In this document: positions 13,601 to 26,900 of the stretch, one piece after another
Position numbering within the stretch: position 1 is the first letter of the stretch
How the letters are laid out: every line of letters starts with the position of its first letter
Source: Lytechinus pictus
Taxonomy: Eukaryota > Echinodermata > Echinoidea > Temnopleuroida > Toxopneustidae
Length of the DNA stretch: 64,000 nt
Direction: 5' to 3'
NCBI RefSeq assembly: GCF_037042905.1
Contig: NC_087249.1
Span: forward strand, 34,375,901 to 34,439,900
The notes under the pieces: model-generated
Databases searched by the model: none
Told to the model about the DNA's origin: nothing
Seen by the model: only the letters and a program-made list of their open reading frames with translations
Made by a program: the position numbers and the translations under genes

Positions 13601-16600
13601 AATCATATTCAGTACTAGTAGGCCTACTACTGTATTGTACAAAGTTTGATACCACCATGCAATTTGAATTTATTTTGGGGGATTTTTTTTGTTCTTATTG
13701 AATTTGGCCTTCATTTTATATTTTGCAAAGAAAGTCTTTTAGACATTTTATGTTGTTAATTACAAGGAATCCCCCCTCAGTGACTGTCTATTTATTTTGC
13801 TTTGCATCCGTTGTTTGTGTGTCAAAATGTTTGGTTGTGAAAGATTTGGAACATGAAACAGGACAGTTGTTAGACAGGCAGCTGATGTTCCTTCATTTAA
13901 TTTCCTTTTGTTTTCCAATGAGATTCATGCATGCTTTATATGTTCTACTGTTGCAATTTTGTCAACAGTGTATCATGTGTTAGATTTTGTCAGAATATGG
14001 TAAATTAGATTCATGAATAATAACTTTGCAAGGAATGTATTCTTTATAATTTCAATTTTCACTTGTGTTTTGAAGTCTATGTATGATTGTGTTGGTCATA
14101 TCTATTCAGTTGTAATCCAATGAATAAACGAGATAAAATTAATTGTTTATCTTCAGACAAATGATAACATTTATTTTATTTCTTCGTTTCAGCTGGTGAA
14201 GACTATGCTGGTATCAGCCGCAACCTGGACTTTGCTCCAGGAGTCAACCAACAGACTGTCAAGGTCTACATCATCGATGACCGTGGTCAGCCCCGTCTTG
14301 AAGGACCAGAGACCTTTGAGCTTGTCCTCAACATGCCAATGAATGGTGTCCTTGGAGCCCCATCAAAGACAGTCATCACCATCAATGATACCATCTCTGA
14401 TTGTAAGTGAAAAGGAATGGGAAGGGGTCACAGAAGAAAGGCCGAAATAAGGAATAGATAAGAAAGAGTCATTATGGTTAACCAGTTATGGCACAGGACG
14501 GTTTATCGGTTGAAATAGTTGTCCATTTGGGGGAGTTGGAGAGAAGTTATGAGATGGTGAAATTTACTTGTTGTTCTTTCAGTTTGCTTCATGTGTTATC
14601 AAAGTATTCATCCTAATTAATGAAGAAAGTGACATTGAGTTTTCCTGATCAGTCCCTTAAAGTACTTGCCTTGCTTCTGAGGAAAACAAATATCACTTGT
14701 CCAGCCAAGATACCTGTATTCCAGCATGCTACTTGATCAAAACAGTCCCACGTTTTATCAGATTGAAAGTGTAGTTGCAAACATATGAATACCTGCCAGA
14801 AATGATCAAACACATCCAAGTTATTCAAATACTGGCAACTGCCCTTTCCTACCCTTCCTACCCCCAATATTTGTCTATATTAGATTATGTAATTGCACAT
14901 ATCTGAAAGGCCAGGTGCAATAATGGCGGAGAATCAAGAAAGACAAATTTGTCTGAACTCTTGAGAATATGTCTTAAGGCATGAAACAAAGACAGGCGTC
15001 TCATCTTAAGTAATGTCAGAAATATGAGGTGTAATACAGGAAATGTTTATTACACCACATGTTTCTTTTGGATGTGCATTAGATGGGGGGGGGGGGGGGG
15101 TGAATGCCACTGTTTTCAGGTACTTATGATGATTCATGATTAAGACATAACCACTTGTTGACAGTAACATCTAGATGATATCTTCAAAGAATTTCAGAGG
15201 TCTACATTTTTTTTTGAAAACCAATATGGGCAGAGAGGATCCAATAGCTCATCTTTATCTCAATTTCTTACTCTAACAATTCCCCAGCCCACACGCTATC
15301 TCATATCATGTAATTGCAGTCCCCGAAACAACCCTCAGAGACGGAGAGTTCATACAAGAAATTAACCTCAACCACCTAGAATTTTGAGTGGGAGGGGGGT
15401 AAACAAGACAGGAGATAATTGGTGGAGAAATTTGAAACAGCTCCAAATTTCCGTCAAAAACATGAAGCAGTCACCTTCTTCCTTCGCAGCCAAACAGTAC
15501 TTTATTGGGAACAAATGTGTGACACCTATCATATCGTCTTGAGGGTTAGAATAAGATTTTAACATGAGATGGATAAAGATCTTGACAATGACATGGAACC
15601 AGCTTGCTTGATTCTGGTGAAATCCTCACAATCCGTTAGGGCATACAGTATTTGAAGAACTATGAAGTCAGAGAGCAGTTGGTATGTCACAGACATGTTT
15701 TGATATACAGGATTTCCTTCAAATTGCAGGTGCAACTAATTTAGTTACTTTCTGTTTTGAAGTGGAATTTGGGGTAAAATGAGGGAAATATTGGGTAGGA
15801 GAGGGTTACAAAGGATATTTTTAGGGGTGTCTAGTTGTGTTTGCATTTAGATTATACATATCAATCAAGCAAACATAATAAAGGCATGTAGATAAATAAA
15901 TCAGAGTTTGAGTGTAGTTTATTAATCAAATATGATAGGTTTGTAGGCTATTTTTGTCAGGTTGCAATCAAATAGTTTTTCATTGTGGTGGATATAGACA
16001 ATTTTAATTTCAACTCATTGCAAAGAGAAGAAAAGTGGTTTCTGTATCATGCAAGCCTTGGGATATTTGAGATGATTATAAAGAAAATACATAAGGTTTT
16101 TACTTCCATTAATTTTAGTGTTGATTTGCTACCCAATTGAATAAAATTCCTGGTAGTAAAAACTTTGCAGACTCTTACAGATCCTAATAATGTATTTGTG
16201 AATTCTTTTTCAAATCCATGATTTTCCTTTCTCTCCAATTCCAGTGCCTAAGGTTGAATTCAGACACCCAACTTACGAAGTCAACGAGAATGACATCAGA
16301 ATCACTGCTGAGGTTGTCCGCTCTGGAGATCTGTCTATCGAGAGCTCTGTCCGCTGCTACACCCGGCAAGGATCCGCTCAGGTTATGATGGATTACGATG
16401 AGAGACCAAACACTGAGGCTTCCATCATCACCTTCTTGCCTGGTGAGTAGAATGATTCAGGGTTCAAACCTCCTCTAGGAAAGGTTTATGTAGACACAAT
16501 GGAAGGACATTGTTTGTTCATCATATTGATTGATTTTCTTACAAAAGATGTTTTGAAAAGTCATGAAACGTGCTATTATAAAGACTTAGATCGAGGTTAA

Positions 16601-19600
16601 AACTTTGATGGACCAATTTTATTTCTAGAGCAGCTTAATAGAAAGTTGTAACAATTCTTGTAAACGTTGAAGTGGTTTTAGTATGAACATCCAATGTCTT
16701 TGAAATAGCACATTTGGTGGAGATGGTAAACTTTTGATGACTAGTACTTCTCTTATAATCATCATCTTTTGAAAAATCTATTGAATGGTTCTCATCTAGG
16801 TTCAGTGAAGCACGAAAACCAATACACTTTAATCATACCAGATGGAATTTTCTTCTTAACCCATCTAATCATTATCCCCTTCATCTATTTCTCACTCTCA
16901 GGTGAAAGGAGCAAGACCTGCACAGTTCTACTGATGGATGACAATGTCTTTGAGCCTGATGAAGCCTTCCGTCTTGTTCTTGGATCTCCACGTACCGCTT
17001 CAGGTGTCCCTGCTGTCGTTGGTGAACAGAATGTAACAGTTGTTACCGTCCACGATGTTGGAGATGGTATGTATATCTAAATAATGGAATGAATATTATA
17101 TTGAAAACCTAGCTGAATTATGTAAAGTTTATATTGATAGTTTTAACCTCTTTTCAAACCCCTCTCTGTGAATAAAGCTGTCATATCAAGTGTTAGTAGA
17201 ATTAAAAAAAGAAATAAAGCCACTTGCTATTTTCTGTTACAGCAAAATTAACACTATCATGTAGTTCTAATCATTATTTTTTCTCTGCTAATAATGTATG
17301 GATTAGTGTGAAAAACAGATCTTTTAATAATGATTTTATGCACATTTATTGAAAATTTGATTAGTGAGTAGTGACGGGGTATGTTTTAAAATGATATAGA
17401 TAAACTGAATATTACATTGGTTTGAATTACAATTAGGGAAGCTATCGATCTTGATATTCCCTTCTTAAATGCACTTCAATGCGACAAGATATTAGAAGGG
17501 AGATGAATTTGAAAGTAGTGTTTTCCAACTCATACATTTCCATTATTCTCTCCCTTATCCCAATACACACAGCTCCAATCATTAAGTTCCCTGAGACCAA
17601 GTTCAGCATTGATGAACCCACCGATCTAGACTCTGTTGTTACCGTCTCCATCCCTGTCATCCGTATGGGAGACAACACTCAGACCTCCATCGTCCGTGTA
17701 TTCACCAAGGATGGTTCAGCCAGGAGTGGTATGGACTACAACCCTCTCTCGCAAGGTAAGAACTCCAGCATTTTGGCTGAATTTCTTTTTGTCAGGAGGT
17801 TGCTACATATCCGTCTCCCATCTATTTTTTCTTTATCTCGCTGTCTTTCATTCCGAATCGCCCTCTTATCATCTTTCCTTCATTATCTATATCTTCTCCC
17901 TCAGTTTCTATGTGTTCCCATCTCTCTTTTACTTCCTCTCTCTTCATCCACCTTGTCTTTCCCTAGTCTTTGATCTTTCTATCTTCATAACTCATCTTGC
18001 ATATTTCTCCCCCCTATCTACCTCCCATCTTTCATTGCCTATCTCCCTTAACCCTCATTTTCTATTATAATCCATCCCAATTTCTTTACCACAGTCCACC
18101 AACCCTTCATCAACCAGACATTGAATTCCCTTGCATTAAGATAAACAATGTATCTAAGTACCAATCTCTTAAAAAACAGTCACTCCTGTACTGCAGGGCC
18201 AACTTTAGAAGTTCATGTCAGAGTCATTCATAGTCCCTGGAGCTCTTCATGTTTACCCCCCTACCACCCATCTCCCTTTACCCCTGACAGCTCCAAATCA
18301 ATCATCCAGGAACAGTTTGTTATCACCATCCAACCATTACTCATAATCCAAAACAATTTCAATGTTTAAAGCTGAGCTGTTGTCTTTTGAAGAAGGGAGT
18401 TGGGTCACATAGGTTTGTAATGTAAATATCCCCCTGATTGCATTCTTCGTACATGTAAGATATCTTAACCCCTGAATTCCCTTTCCTCATCCTCCATATG
18501 GTACTCGGTAAATCAAATTGCTCATAATAGTACATTTCAGGAACATGTTAACTGCCCATTTAATTGGAGCTCTTGAATGTGATACTGTTCCTCACTTAGC
18601 AGATTAGCTCTCATTTATTGAGTGATTTGTGTACTACAAATGTTTGTCATGTTTCATTTACTTATCAATAGTTAATTCTCAATCTCATTTACAAAATAAT
18701 TGGTCCTGTTGTTTGAAATGGATGAACTTCTGGCAATGAGTTAGTAATTTACTTGAGCATCATAAACAGTCTGTTAATGAATATGAACATTTACCGTTGA
18801 ACCTTACCCCCCCCATCTTTACTTTCATGCCAAACATATACCTTTCTCGCTCTCAACATTATGTGTTATTTCCCATGATTCACCTTTCTTGTTCAAACCA
18901 TATTTTCTGCCTTACTAACAACTAAGTGAGAGTCAAATAAATCCATGTACGAGGTCATGCATCTTTTCTATGCCCGAGTTGGCATTTATGTATACCCAGT
19001 ACTAAGAAATGTAGACAAGAGATAAATTTAACCGTTTCCTGTATGAGGGGATGGCAGGAAAATGCTAGGAGGCCTTTGTCACGCAAGTTCTTGTGAAGTA
19101 TTGTTATTGTTGTCTAAATGATGGTGGTGGGGAGGAAAAGGGATTTATGGTGATCAAAGAAGAAACTCGGAGGGAAAAGAAGATGAAATATACACAAAAA
19201 TGTAATTTTGTGGGGTTTACTGCATAGATAGTATGAAAAAATAAGAGAGAGATAGTAGAATTGTGAGAGATGAAAGAGTGAATGGGTAAATAAAAAGGAG
19301 AGGGGGGGGGGGGGGTGTGGGGGATAGTCTAATGGGACAGGCTGACAGATGGGAGAGATTACTCACATGAAAAAAAATCAGATAAAGTCTATCTCTTTTG
19401 CAAAATCTATATGATCTTCACTATAATAGGCCCTACATGCAGTCATGAAATTTGGAACATTGATTTATAATTGAAGTAAAAGATCCCCTAGTTGGGGCAA
19501 AAAGTAAAGGGGTAAAACGTGAATTTTAATGGATAAATGATCCACATTAGGGTGTAACCTGCGAGGGATTGGCTTTTAGAATGAGTAACCAGGCCAAGGA

Positions 19601-22600
19601 AGGTGTGGCAAATTGGCAACCTTAAGTATTCTTGGATGTGGTAAATTGTTTGGGCTGTATGAATATCTTAATTAAGTCCCATATCAAAATCTGTGTTATT
19701 TTCTTGTATATTTAAACGAAAGTAATTTAACACGAAGATACTTGCTCTTGGTTCTTGGTAGATAGAAACTAATTCCCCTCAGTAGGAATTTACTTTTGTA
19801 AATATATTATTAAATGTCAGACAAAAATACAAGATATCCTTTTTCTAGATGGTTTCTGTAATTTCACTTTGGGATCATGCATGCCTAAAGACACAAGATG
19901 CATAAAACAATGATAAATGAAATGTCAAATGTTTTGAAAAGATTGTAGTGTTCATTTCAGCATGACCTTTAACCCAGACAGAATACACTGGATAGTAGAA
20001 AAATGACTGTGACCCGAATTTTACTATTTGAGCCAATAAAGCATACAAATTCTAATTGCATTCAATCTGTCAGTAGTCCCACCCCCTGATTCTTGTGTGG
20101 TGTCTGTCCATGAAATCTCTGAATATAAATCTCTCAACAGCATAATTGTGGAAATATGAAGAGAAGTATGAAAAAGAATCACCCCTGTTAGCTCGAAACA
20201 GCATTTATATCCTCACCCTGCTCATGAATCTCCCTAAACCAGTAATATTACCTCCCCTTTACACTCAGTGCCACTGTTCAGAATATGACCTGTAAATCAA
20301 GAGGTCATAAGGTCGTGACCTCTACACTGGAGGTCGGATGGTTTGAAATCTTAAGATGAGAAAGCTCGGAGAGTATCTTGCATATATCTGTCATAATGCA
20401 ATAATCATTGAGATTTTTGAGTGAGGGACTTGAATTTGATGAGTGAGCTAAAGAATGTTATAATGGATATTCTCAGGACCAAAGGTCAAGGGTCAAATTT
20501 GAAGAGGTTTTATGGTGGGATAGCTCTGTAGCAACGTTTTGATGGTTTAGTCTTTTTAAACCTCAGAGACACCTGAACCTACCCGCATGCAAAAATTCCA
20601 CAATAACTCATTGATGAAAACAAATTGCGTTGTTTAAGAGACTGTTTCACAAGAAGTTTTACAGTTTTATTAAAATAGATTTTCCTCATATTTTCATACC
20701 AAATTCTCCTATTATTAAATATTTTTTCCCATTAGCAATAACCAGAATACCTTGAAATAGTTTTGGGGACAAGTAAATAGGGGAAATCATGGAAAGTACT
20801 TTAATAATGATTTGGAAGAGTAATGTCAGACTTATTTCCAGTTTTGAAACCATGTTAGCTAAATTGCAGAGGTGTACATAGAGTTCATCTATCACTAAAT
20901 GGTATATCTCATGTCATATCACTTCCTTTTGCCAAGTTTGACTTCAAAATATTTTCCATTCCAAATATCCAGATCTATTTTTTGCGATCATTACTCTGAA
21001 AATCAGATTAGATTTCCACTAATAGAATCAATTTTGATAATTTTGATCCTTTCATATATTCCCTGTTCTCCTTTGTTGAATGAAAGTTTCCTGCCCCGTG
21101 AAATTGAGCATGGCGTAGGGCAAAGTTAAAGTTGGGATAACGCAATCCATCGTCATGGGGGAGGGGAACGGAAAAACAGACGTTGGTTGACGATAAAATC
21201 ATTGCCACAGCCAGAGTGGTTTGAGTGGAGTATGCACGTTGCTCCTCACAAATTGATCAAATCACAATGGCAATCTCTGAATCAGTGGAGTTATGAGTTT
21301 TTATAACTTCCATCAACAGATGCATAGTGGGACCTCGTCATGCTAATTTGGTATTGAGTACACCAGGGCAAGGAAAAGCAATTTAGAGTGCAGTTTTTGT
21401 GGCGAGTTGCTAGTATTTTCGACACAGGCAATGGAATTTCAAGAGCACTCCATGTTATAATTGACTGTACTCTTTTACCAAGTCAATTACTTTAATTAAC
21501 CACAACCACTATTGAGGGGGAAATGTGGAAAGAGTCATAATACATGTAGCTTGTGGGGACATTTACGTGATCATGACTACTAAATATCTAAAGAAAAAAA
21601 AGGGGAAACTTTTTAAAACTACATTTTAAATAAAAATAAGGGTAGTATTTTGTAATGGAGATTGTTGCATTTGAAGGAAGTTGTAAAGGAAAATGGGAGT
21701 TATCTTCATTTTTATCTTAAAGACAAATCGTGTTGCTGGGAAGATTTGGGATGAGAATACAGGATTGCAAAATAGTTGGTTTGAGGAAGGTGTCAGGTAA
21801 CATCTGAACATAAGTTCCTCAACACTTTCTTGTGAAACTGAAACTGATGAGCCAATCCGAGCTTGTTATCCATTTGATAGGATAATGAATCCAATAAATT
21901 TTATACTGCTTTCAGAAAGAATTTTTTTAGGAAATGAGGGATGAAAATCTAAGCTTCAGAATGACCATTCCCATAAGTGTGTGGGTAGGAGAGAGGGCTA
22001 TGGAGGAAGGATGGGGAGGGGTGGAAAGAAAGAAGGGCTGTAAAGAAGAAAGAATGGGCATGGATAAGAAAAAGTCCAAAGGGACCGAGGGCAGAAGACA
22101 AATATTGAAAGATAATTTGATACTCATGAAAATAAGCAATTGGTGCATTCATTTAAAATTATAAACAGAGATAGGGAGAGATGAAGAGAAAAGGAGGAGA
22201 GAGAGGAGAAAAGGAGGAGAGAGGAGAAAAGGAGTGGGGTTGAAGGGGTAGAGCAAGAATATAGTGGGGAACCTTTCTGTCTGTATGCATTTCACTCCCA
22301 AATATCAGCTATCAGATGACCTTCCAAGAAGCTTTACCCTCCCCTCACTTCCTACAATCCTTTCCTTTCTATCATGAGATTATCTTCATTAATATCAGGT
22401 CCCCATATCCTCTTATCATCATATTTCATCCATGATACGCCATTCAAACTTCAAAACCGAGTACGCATAGTTTACATGAGTAATGCCAGGCTGGCCAATC
22501 AGTGATAGCAAGTGGTGTAACTTGTCACCCTCAATGGCAACTAGTGAGTAGAAGATGCAGAACAGGGGAGAGATAAATGCAGTCATGTGACCGCAAGAAC

Positions 22601-23987
22601 GTATCAAGGTCATTACTGAATCACAGAAGGCTTGACTGTCACTCAGACATGTGTATGTGGTATATCACATGTTATATCATTTAGCAAGTTGAAAAAAAAT
22701 AGGGCTATTGATTTTATGTTCTTGAAAAATATCATTGAAGTCGGACAAAAATAGAGGATGTTGATTATATCTTATGATTCAAGGGAAATGAAATGTACAG
22801 TTTTGAAGTGAGTGAGCTTTTGTGCAAGAATGGGGGGTCAATGCAAGAAAAAAAAAAATATTGTTCATAAGCAGAACTTTTATCAAAGGTGTGATAAATA
22901 TGAGCCTGGATTGATTGGTTTTCTTCACTGTTGGAGACATTCACTTCACACTTAGTAAAAATCAAAGATAAATATATAGACCCTCACAGGAGACATTCCT
23001 CTCCCATAAACAACAGCTTCATAAACACAATTCCCTATCATCCAGACAAGGGGGTAAAAAGATATCAAGAGGAAAATATCTGAATTATATAAATGATGAA
23101 AATGCCCATTTCTCCTCCCTCTTTTGTTTCGTAGTGTGCGCTGTAGGGCAATGAAACAAGTGAAATCCTGGGTTTATGGCAAACACTACTTAAGAGCTTA
23201 CGTAAAGAGAGAGCTTTCATCGTAGTGTCAGTAGATGGGTTGAAAGTCTTAAGTTGACCCATGGTTAATCCTGGCTTACATCTCTTCCTGGTTTTGGGAG
23301 TACTGCATTTTCTTAGGCAAAGGATTGACTCTTGCCTTCCCTCTAGCTGTAGGGACAGGATCAACCAACTTCCTTCATTCACAGGAGGAGGAAAGGAGGG
23401 GGATGTTAGCTGAATTTGAGAGAGGGACGGGAGGGGGATTATGGTTTGACTTGTAGCAAAGACGCCCTCCTTTTGGATGACCACATATGAAGGCTGTGTA
23501 TTACTGTGCAATTGAAGTGTAGTCTCAAGTGTATTCTTCTGTCTTTGAAAATGCCTTCTTTCTGGGTCTGCTATCCATATCCTTTAACATATGTTTATAT
23601 TCTTGTGAAGATGAAATGGATATTTAATAAAGCTTAAAAGAAGATGTCAGAATTGAAAGATATTGAATCTGAAAAGTGGATTAAAGGAACTTCAATAATT
23701 TTAGTTTTTTTGCTTGAAGCTTTTTTTGTGTCAACATATCAAATAGATTGAAAACCTGAACTGTAACTTTAATGAAAAAAAATCTTAACATTGGTGTATC
23801 ACTACCTGTAGTATAATTACCAATTCTTTTCTGTTGTTATCCTTTTTTTACAGTGCTTGAGTTTGGATTCAATGTCACCGAGCGTGTTGTTGAGATTGAG
23901 ATCCTCCCAGATGAAGATAGGAATGAGATGAGAGAGGCTTTCACCCTTCACATCACCAACGATCAAATGATGATTGCTGACGTACAG
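10611..23987 (+). CDS. Calx-beta domain block of the FREM/ECM3-like gene (6 exons, 3 domains)
   Basis: Each Calx-beta domain is coded by two exons. Domain 1 (10611-10760 + 14193-14402) starts near [13 protein letters not shown] and has the typical [17 protein letters not shown] turn. Domain 2 (16245-16442 + 16902-17066) begins [15 protein letters not shown] and ends with [13 protein letters not shown]. Domain 3 (17573-17755 + 23854-23987) has [15 protein letters not shown], then [18 protein letters not shown]. The acidic VxEN strand and the DDxxxEPxExFxLxL strand are Calx-beta hallmarks, where acidic residues can bind calcium. ECM3 and FREM2 usually carry about five Calx-beta domains, so earlier ones may lie upstream of the window. 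Confidence 0.88.
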
Positions 23988-26900
23988 GTTGGTATCTCTC
24001 AAGAGGTTGAGGGTTCAAGACTTGGGTTGTATTGCATGGCTTACTTTTTTCAGAAAGAAGGCTATAAAGTGCTGCACTGGGCGTGTACAAGTCGATTATC
24101 AGTGAAAACGTGGGTGAAAATGTTGTATCCATGTTGGGTATCTTATTTTCTGGTTAGGGTATTGGATGCGAGTTTTATTTTTCTGTTTACATTGCATTGA
24201 CATAAATGCATCAGAAATAGCTTCAGATACTTGGATTAAGGTAAGAAAAGTCTGTTGTACCCGTTCATTGTATAATGTGATCGGTAAAAAGTAGGGTTGG
24301 GTAAGCAAGCCCTTCGCTCTAGCTTGCACAGTATCACCTTGACCAATAAAAGCAAAGAAAAAAAATCTACTCTCTCAACAGATCAACATAATTATCATTT
24401 AGCCTAGTATAGCATTACTCCCCAACTTCAAACATCATTCATAAAGGATCTTAGTTTTCTGGGTTGATTTCAGAAAAGGAAGTGATTTGGATGTCTTTTG
24501 GTAATATTATCTGGATGTTAACATGAAAGGAAAGATGAACCTTCCCCTGTGATCTCCTAAATGACCCCAGGAGAAGTGGAAAGACGGTTCTGGTTACGTT
24601 ATTGCGCATCCCATCGCAACCCAGAATGGCATTGGAAAGGTTGCTTGTGGCTCATCAGAATCAGTCTATGATGTATTCTTCTTGTTTAGGGAGTTGAGAA
24701 AGATGAATACTGGGGCCCGGCTAAAGGCTGGAGCTTGTGTTTGATAACATTGAATCGCATGCTTTTATTTGGGTAGGGGGGTGCAAGCAAATGTAGAAAA
24801 ACATTTCCTGCTATTCTGAAAGAGCAAGCCTGTCCTGTACATTTGTATTTTTATTATTGTAAACAAGGGACCTGTTGCTTAAAACTTTTGCCATAAAAAA
24901 ACTCTGGCAAAAAAATTGCTTGAGAGTTTCTTTTATGCAACAGGCCCAAGGATTATGATGTCACGAAAACTGGAGTAAATTGTGGGTCTTTGATAAATTC
25001 AAGTAAGTGTATTGAATGTAAATCCAATACAATTTCTTTAGAATTATCTACATCAAGGACATACATATGTTATGCTTGTAATATCAGATGTTGAAGGGTA
25101 GGAGACATGTAATTCAGTTGGTTTATAAAAAGGCTCTTAAGAGTTCAGACAATAATACAATTGGTCGATATGATTCAGTAGTTCTGTGGGTTAGTCACCT
25201 ATTACGACCATTATAATACATTAAATACTGCTTTCCTGACTTATTCAGTCTATATCTGATTCTATTTGGTTTTAAACAAGAGATCCACATCCGATAAATC
25301 TTATAAATGGGTTTTTATGGATAGGTTTATCAGCTTAATTTAAATGCTTTGAGATAATCCCCACTTACTTTAATTCTTTGTTCTATGATCTTGCCTATGC
25401 AAAGCTTAGTCAGGCTACATCCTTGAAAAGCTAGTAGGCATGGTAAAGGTGGAAGAGATTGAATCTGGCTTCCAACTTTCTTGACAGCAAAACAAATGAT
25501 GAATTCCCACCCTTGATTGGGATTTGGAAGATGCATTAATGCAGATGATCCCATTTCCCTCGTTTCTTTTTTTTTCTTATCGTCTTGTGTTTATAGATGA
25601 ATTCTTGGTTATTGGAACTATTGATGAAGGGATATGAATTTGTATCCTCTCAAGAAAATTAGGGTCATTGTTTAAATCTCCTAAAAAGTTTTTTTTTAGT
25701 TCTTTTATGTTTGTGAGAAGAATAAGTAAAGAGTTTGATCCTTTGAATAAAATCATGATGGTATTGATCCATGACATAAAGATTCTAAGCCTGATGAAAG
25801 ACAAATATTGTGAAGCCAAGTGAAACATGTATATCCCCTTAATAACTTAGGTATAAAAGACAAGAAAAATCAGTTGGAATGCTCCATTTCTTATGACAGT
25901 GTAGGTTGATCTCAAATACAAGAATTACAGAATGTGTATCCAAATAGATATAGGTTGCATTGAGCTATAACTCTATCTGAAATTATCTTTGTATTTTACT
26001 TTTTAAAACCCATAGTTTACCTCTGTTCCTATAATAGACTCATTTTTACCACATGACCAATAAAAGCATGGGAATATATTAAACGATTGATTAAAATAAA
26101 TTAAATTCCTTCTTTCTTTTTTTTCCCCCCAGATGAACCATGCCATCATCTACATTGAGCAAGAAGGCCAGGCCTCCGGAGTCACCTTCCCATCCCAGCC
26201 TGTGGTTGTCTCCCTCCTTGATTACGATGATATCCCCAATGCCAGGACCTACCCACCAAGAGGTTACCCACTCATCTGTGTGTCTGTAAGTAGTCTTAAG
26301 AACTCCTGCTTGGAATATTTTTTTCTGGTTTATACTTAATCATGTTAGATAGAATACCCCTTGGAGAGTACATTTCATATTCTAAGGTGGTACAATTACT
26401 GTGTATTCTTAAACAATTAGCTCTTTTGTAATAATTGTAGCACGTACAACATGAGTCGGGATATCATTATAAATGAAAGATGATTATATTCTTCCAAAAT
26501 TTTTGTGGTTGTATACACTGATGTCAATACCTGTGATACAAAATATGAAATACAAATGAATATTGGGTCTATCTGGAGCCATCTTTATATAGAAGACTCT
26601 GTTACAGATTTGACAGACGTGGCAGTTATTCTTTTGGCCAAATTCCCCTAACCAATGGCACTGACTGTAACTGCATTTTCATCTTTTTGTGGGTTGTTAT
26701 ACAAAGCATTTTATATGAATTCTGTCCATTTGATATTCTTTGAAATGTTATTCCAATCATTCGTTCTAATGACCTTCTTTATTTTTATCATTCCTTACAC
26801 AGCCTTGCAACCCCAAATACCCTGACTTTGCTACCACTGGTCCCATCTGTGACTCTGAGGGTCTTAACGACACTGTTACCCAGTTCAGATGGATGGTATC

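Noticed and set aside
17756-18369. Open frames continuing past the 17755 exon
   Set aside because: They read through a good donor into pyrimidine-rich intron; the next exon at 23854 joins in phase and completes the Calx-beta domain.
23988-24200. Extension of the 23854 exon frame
   Set aside because: It lies past the gttggt donor; protein similarity to FREM stops at the donor and resumes at 26133.
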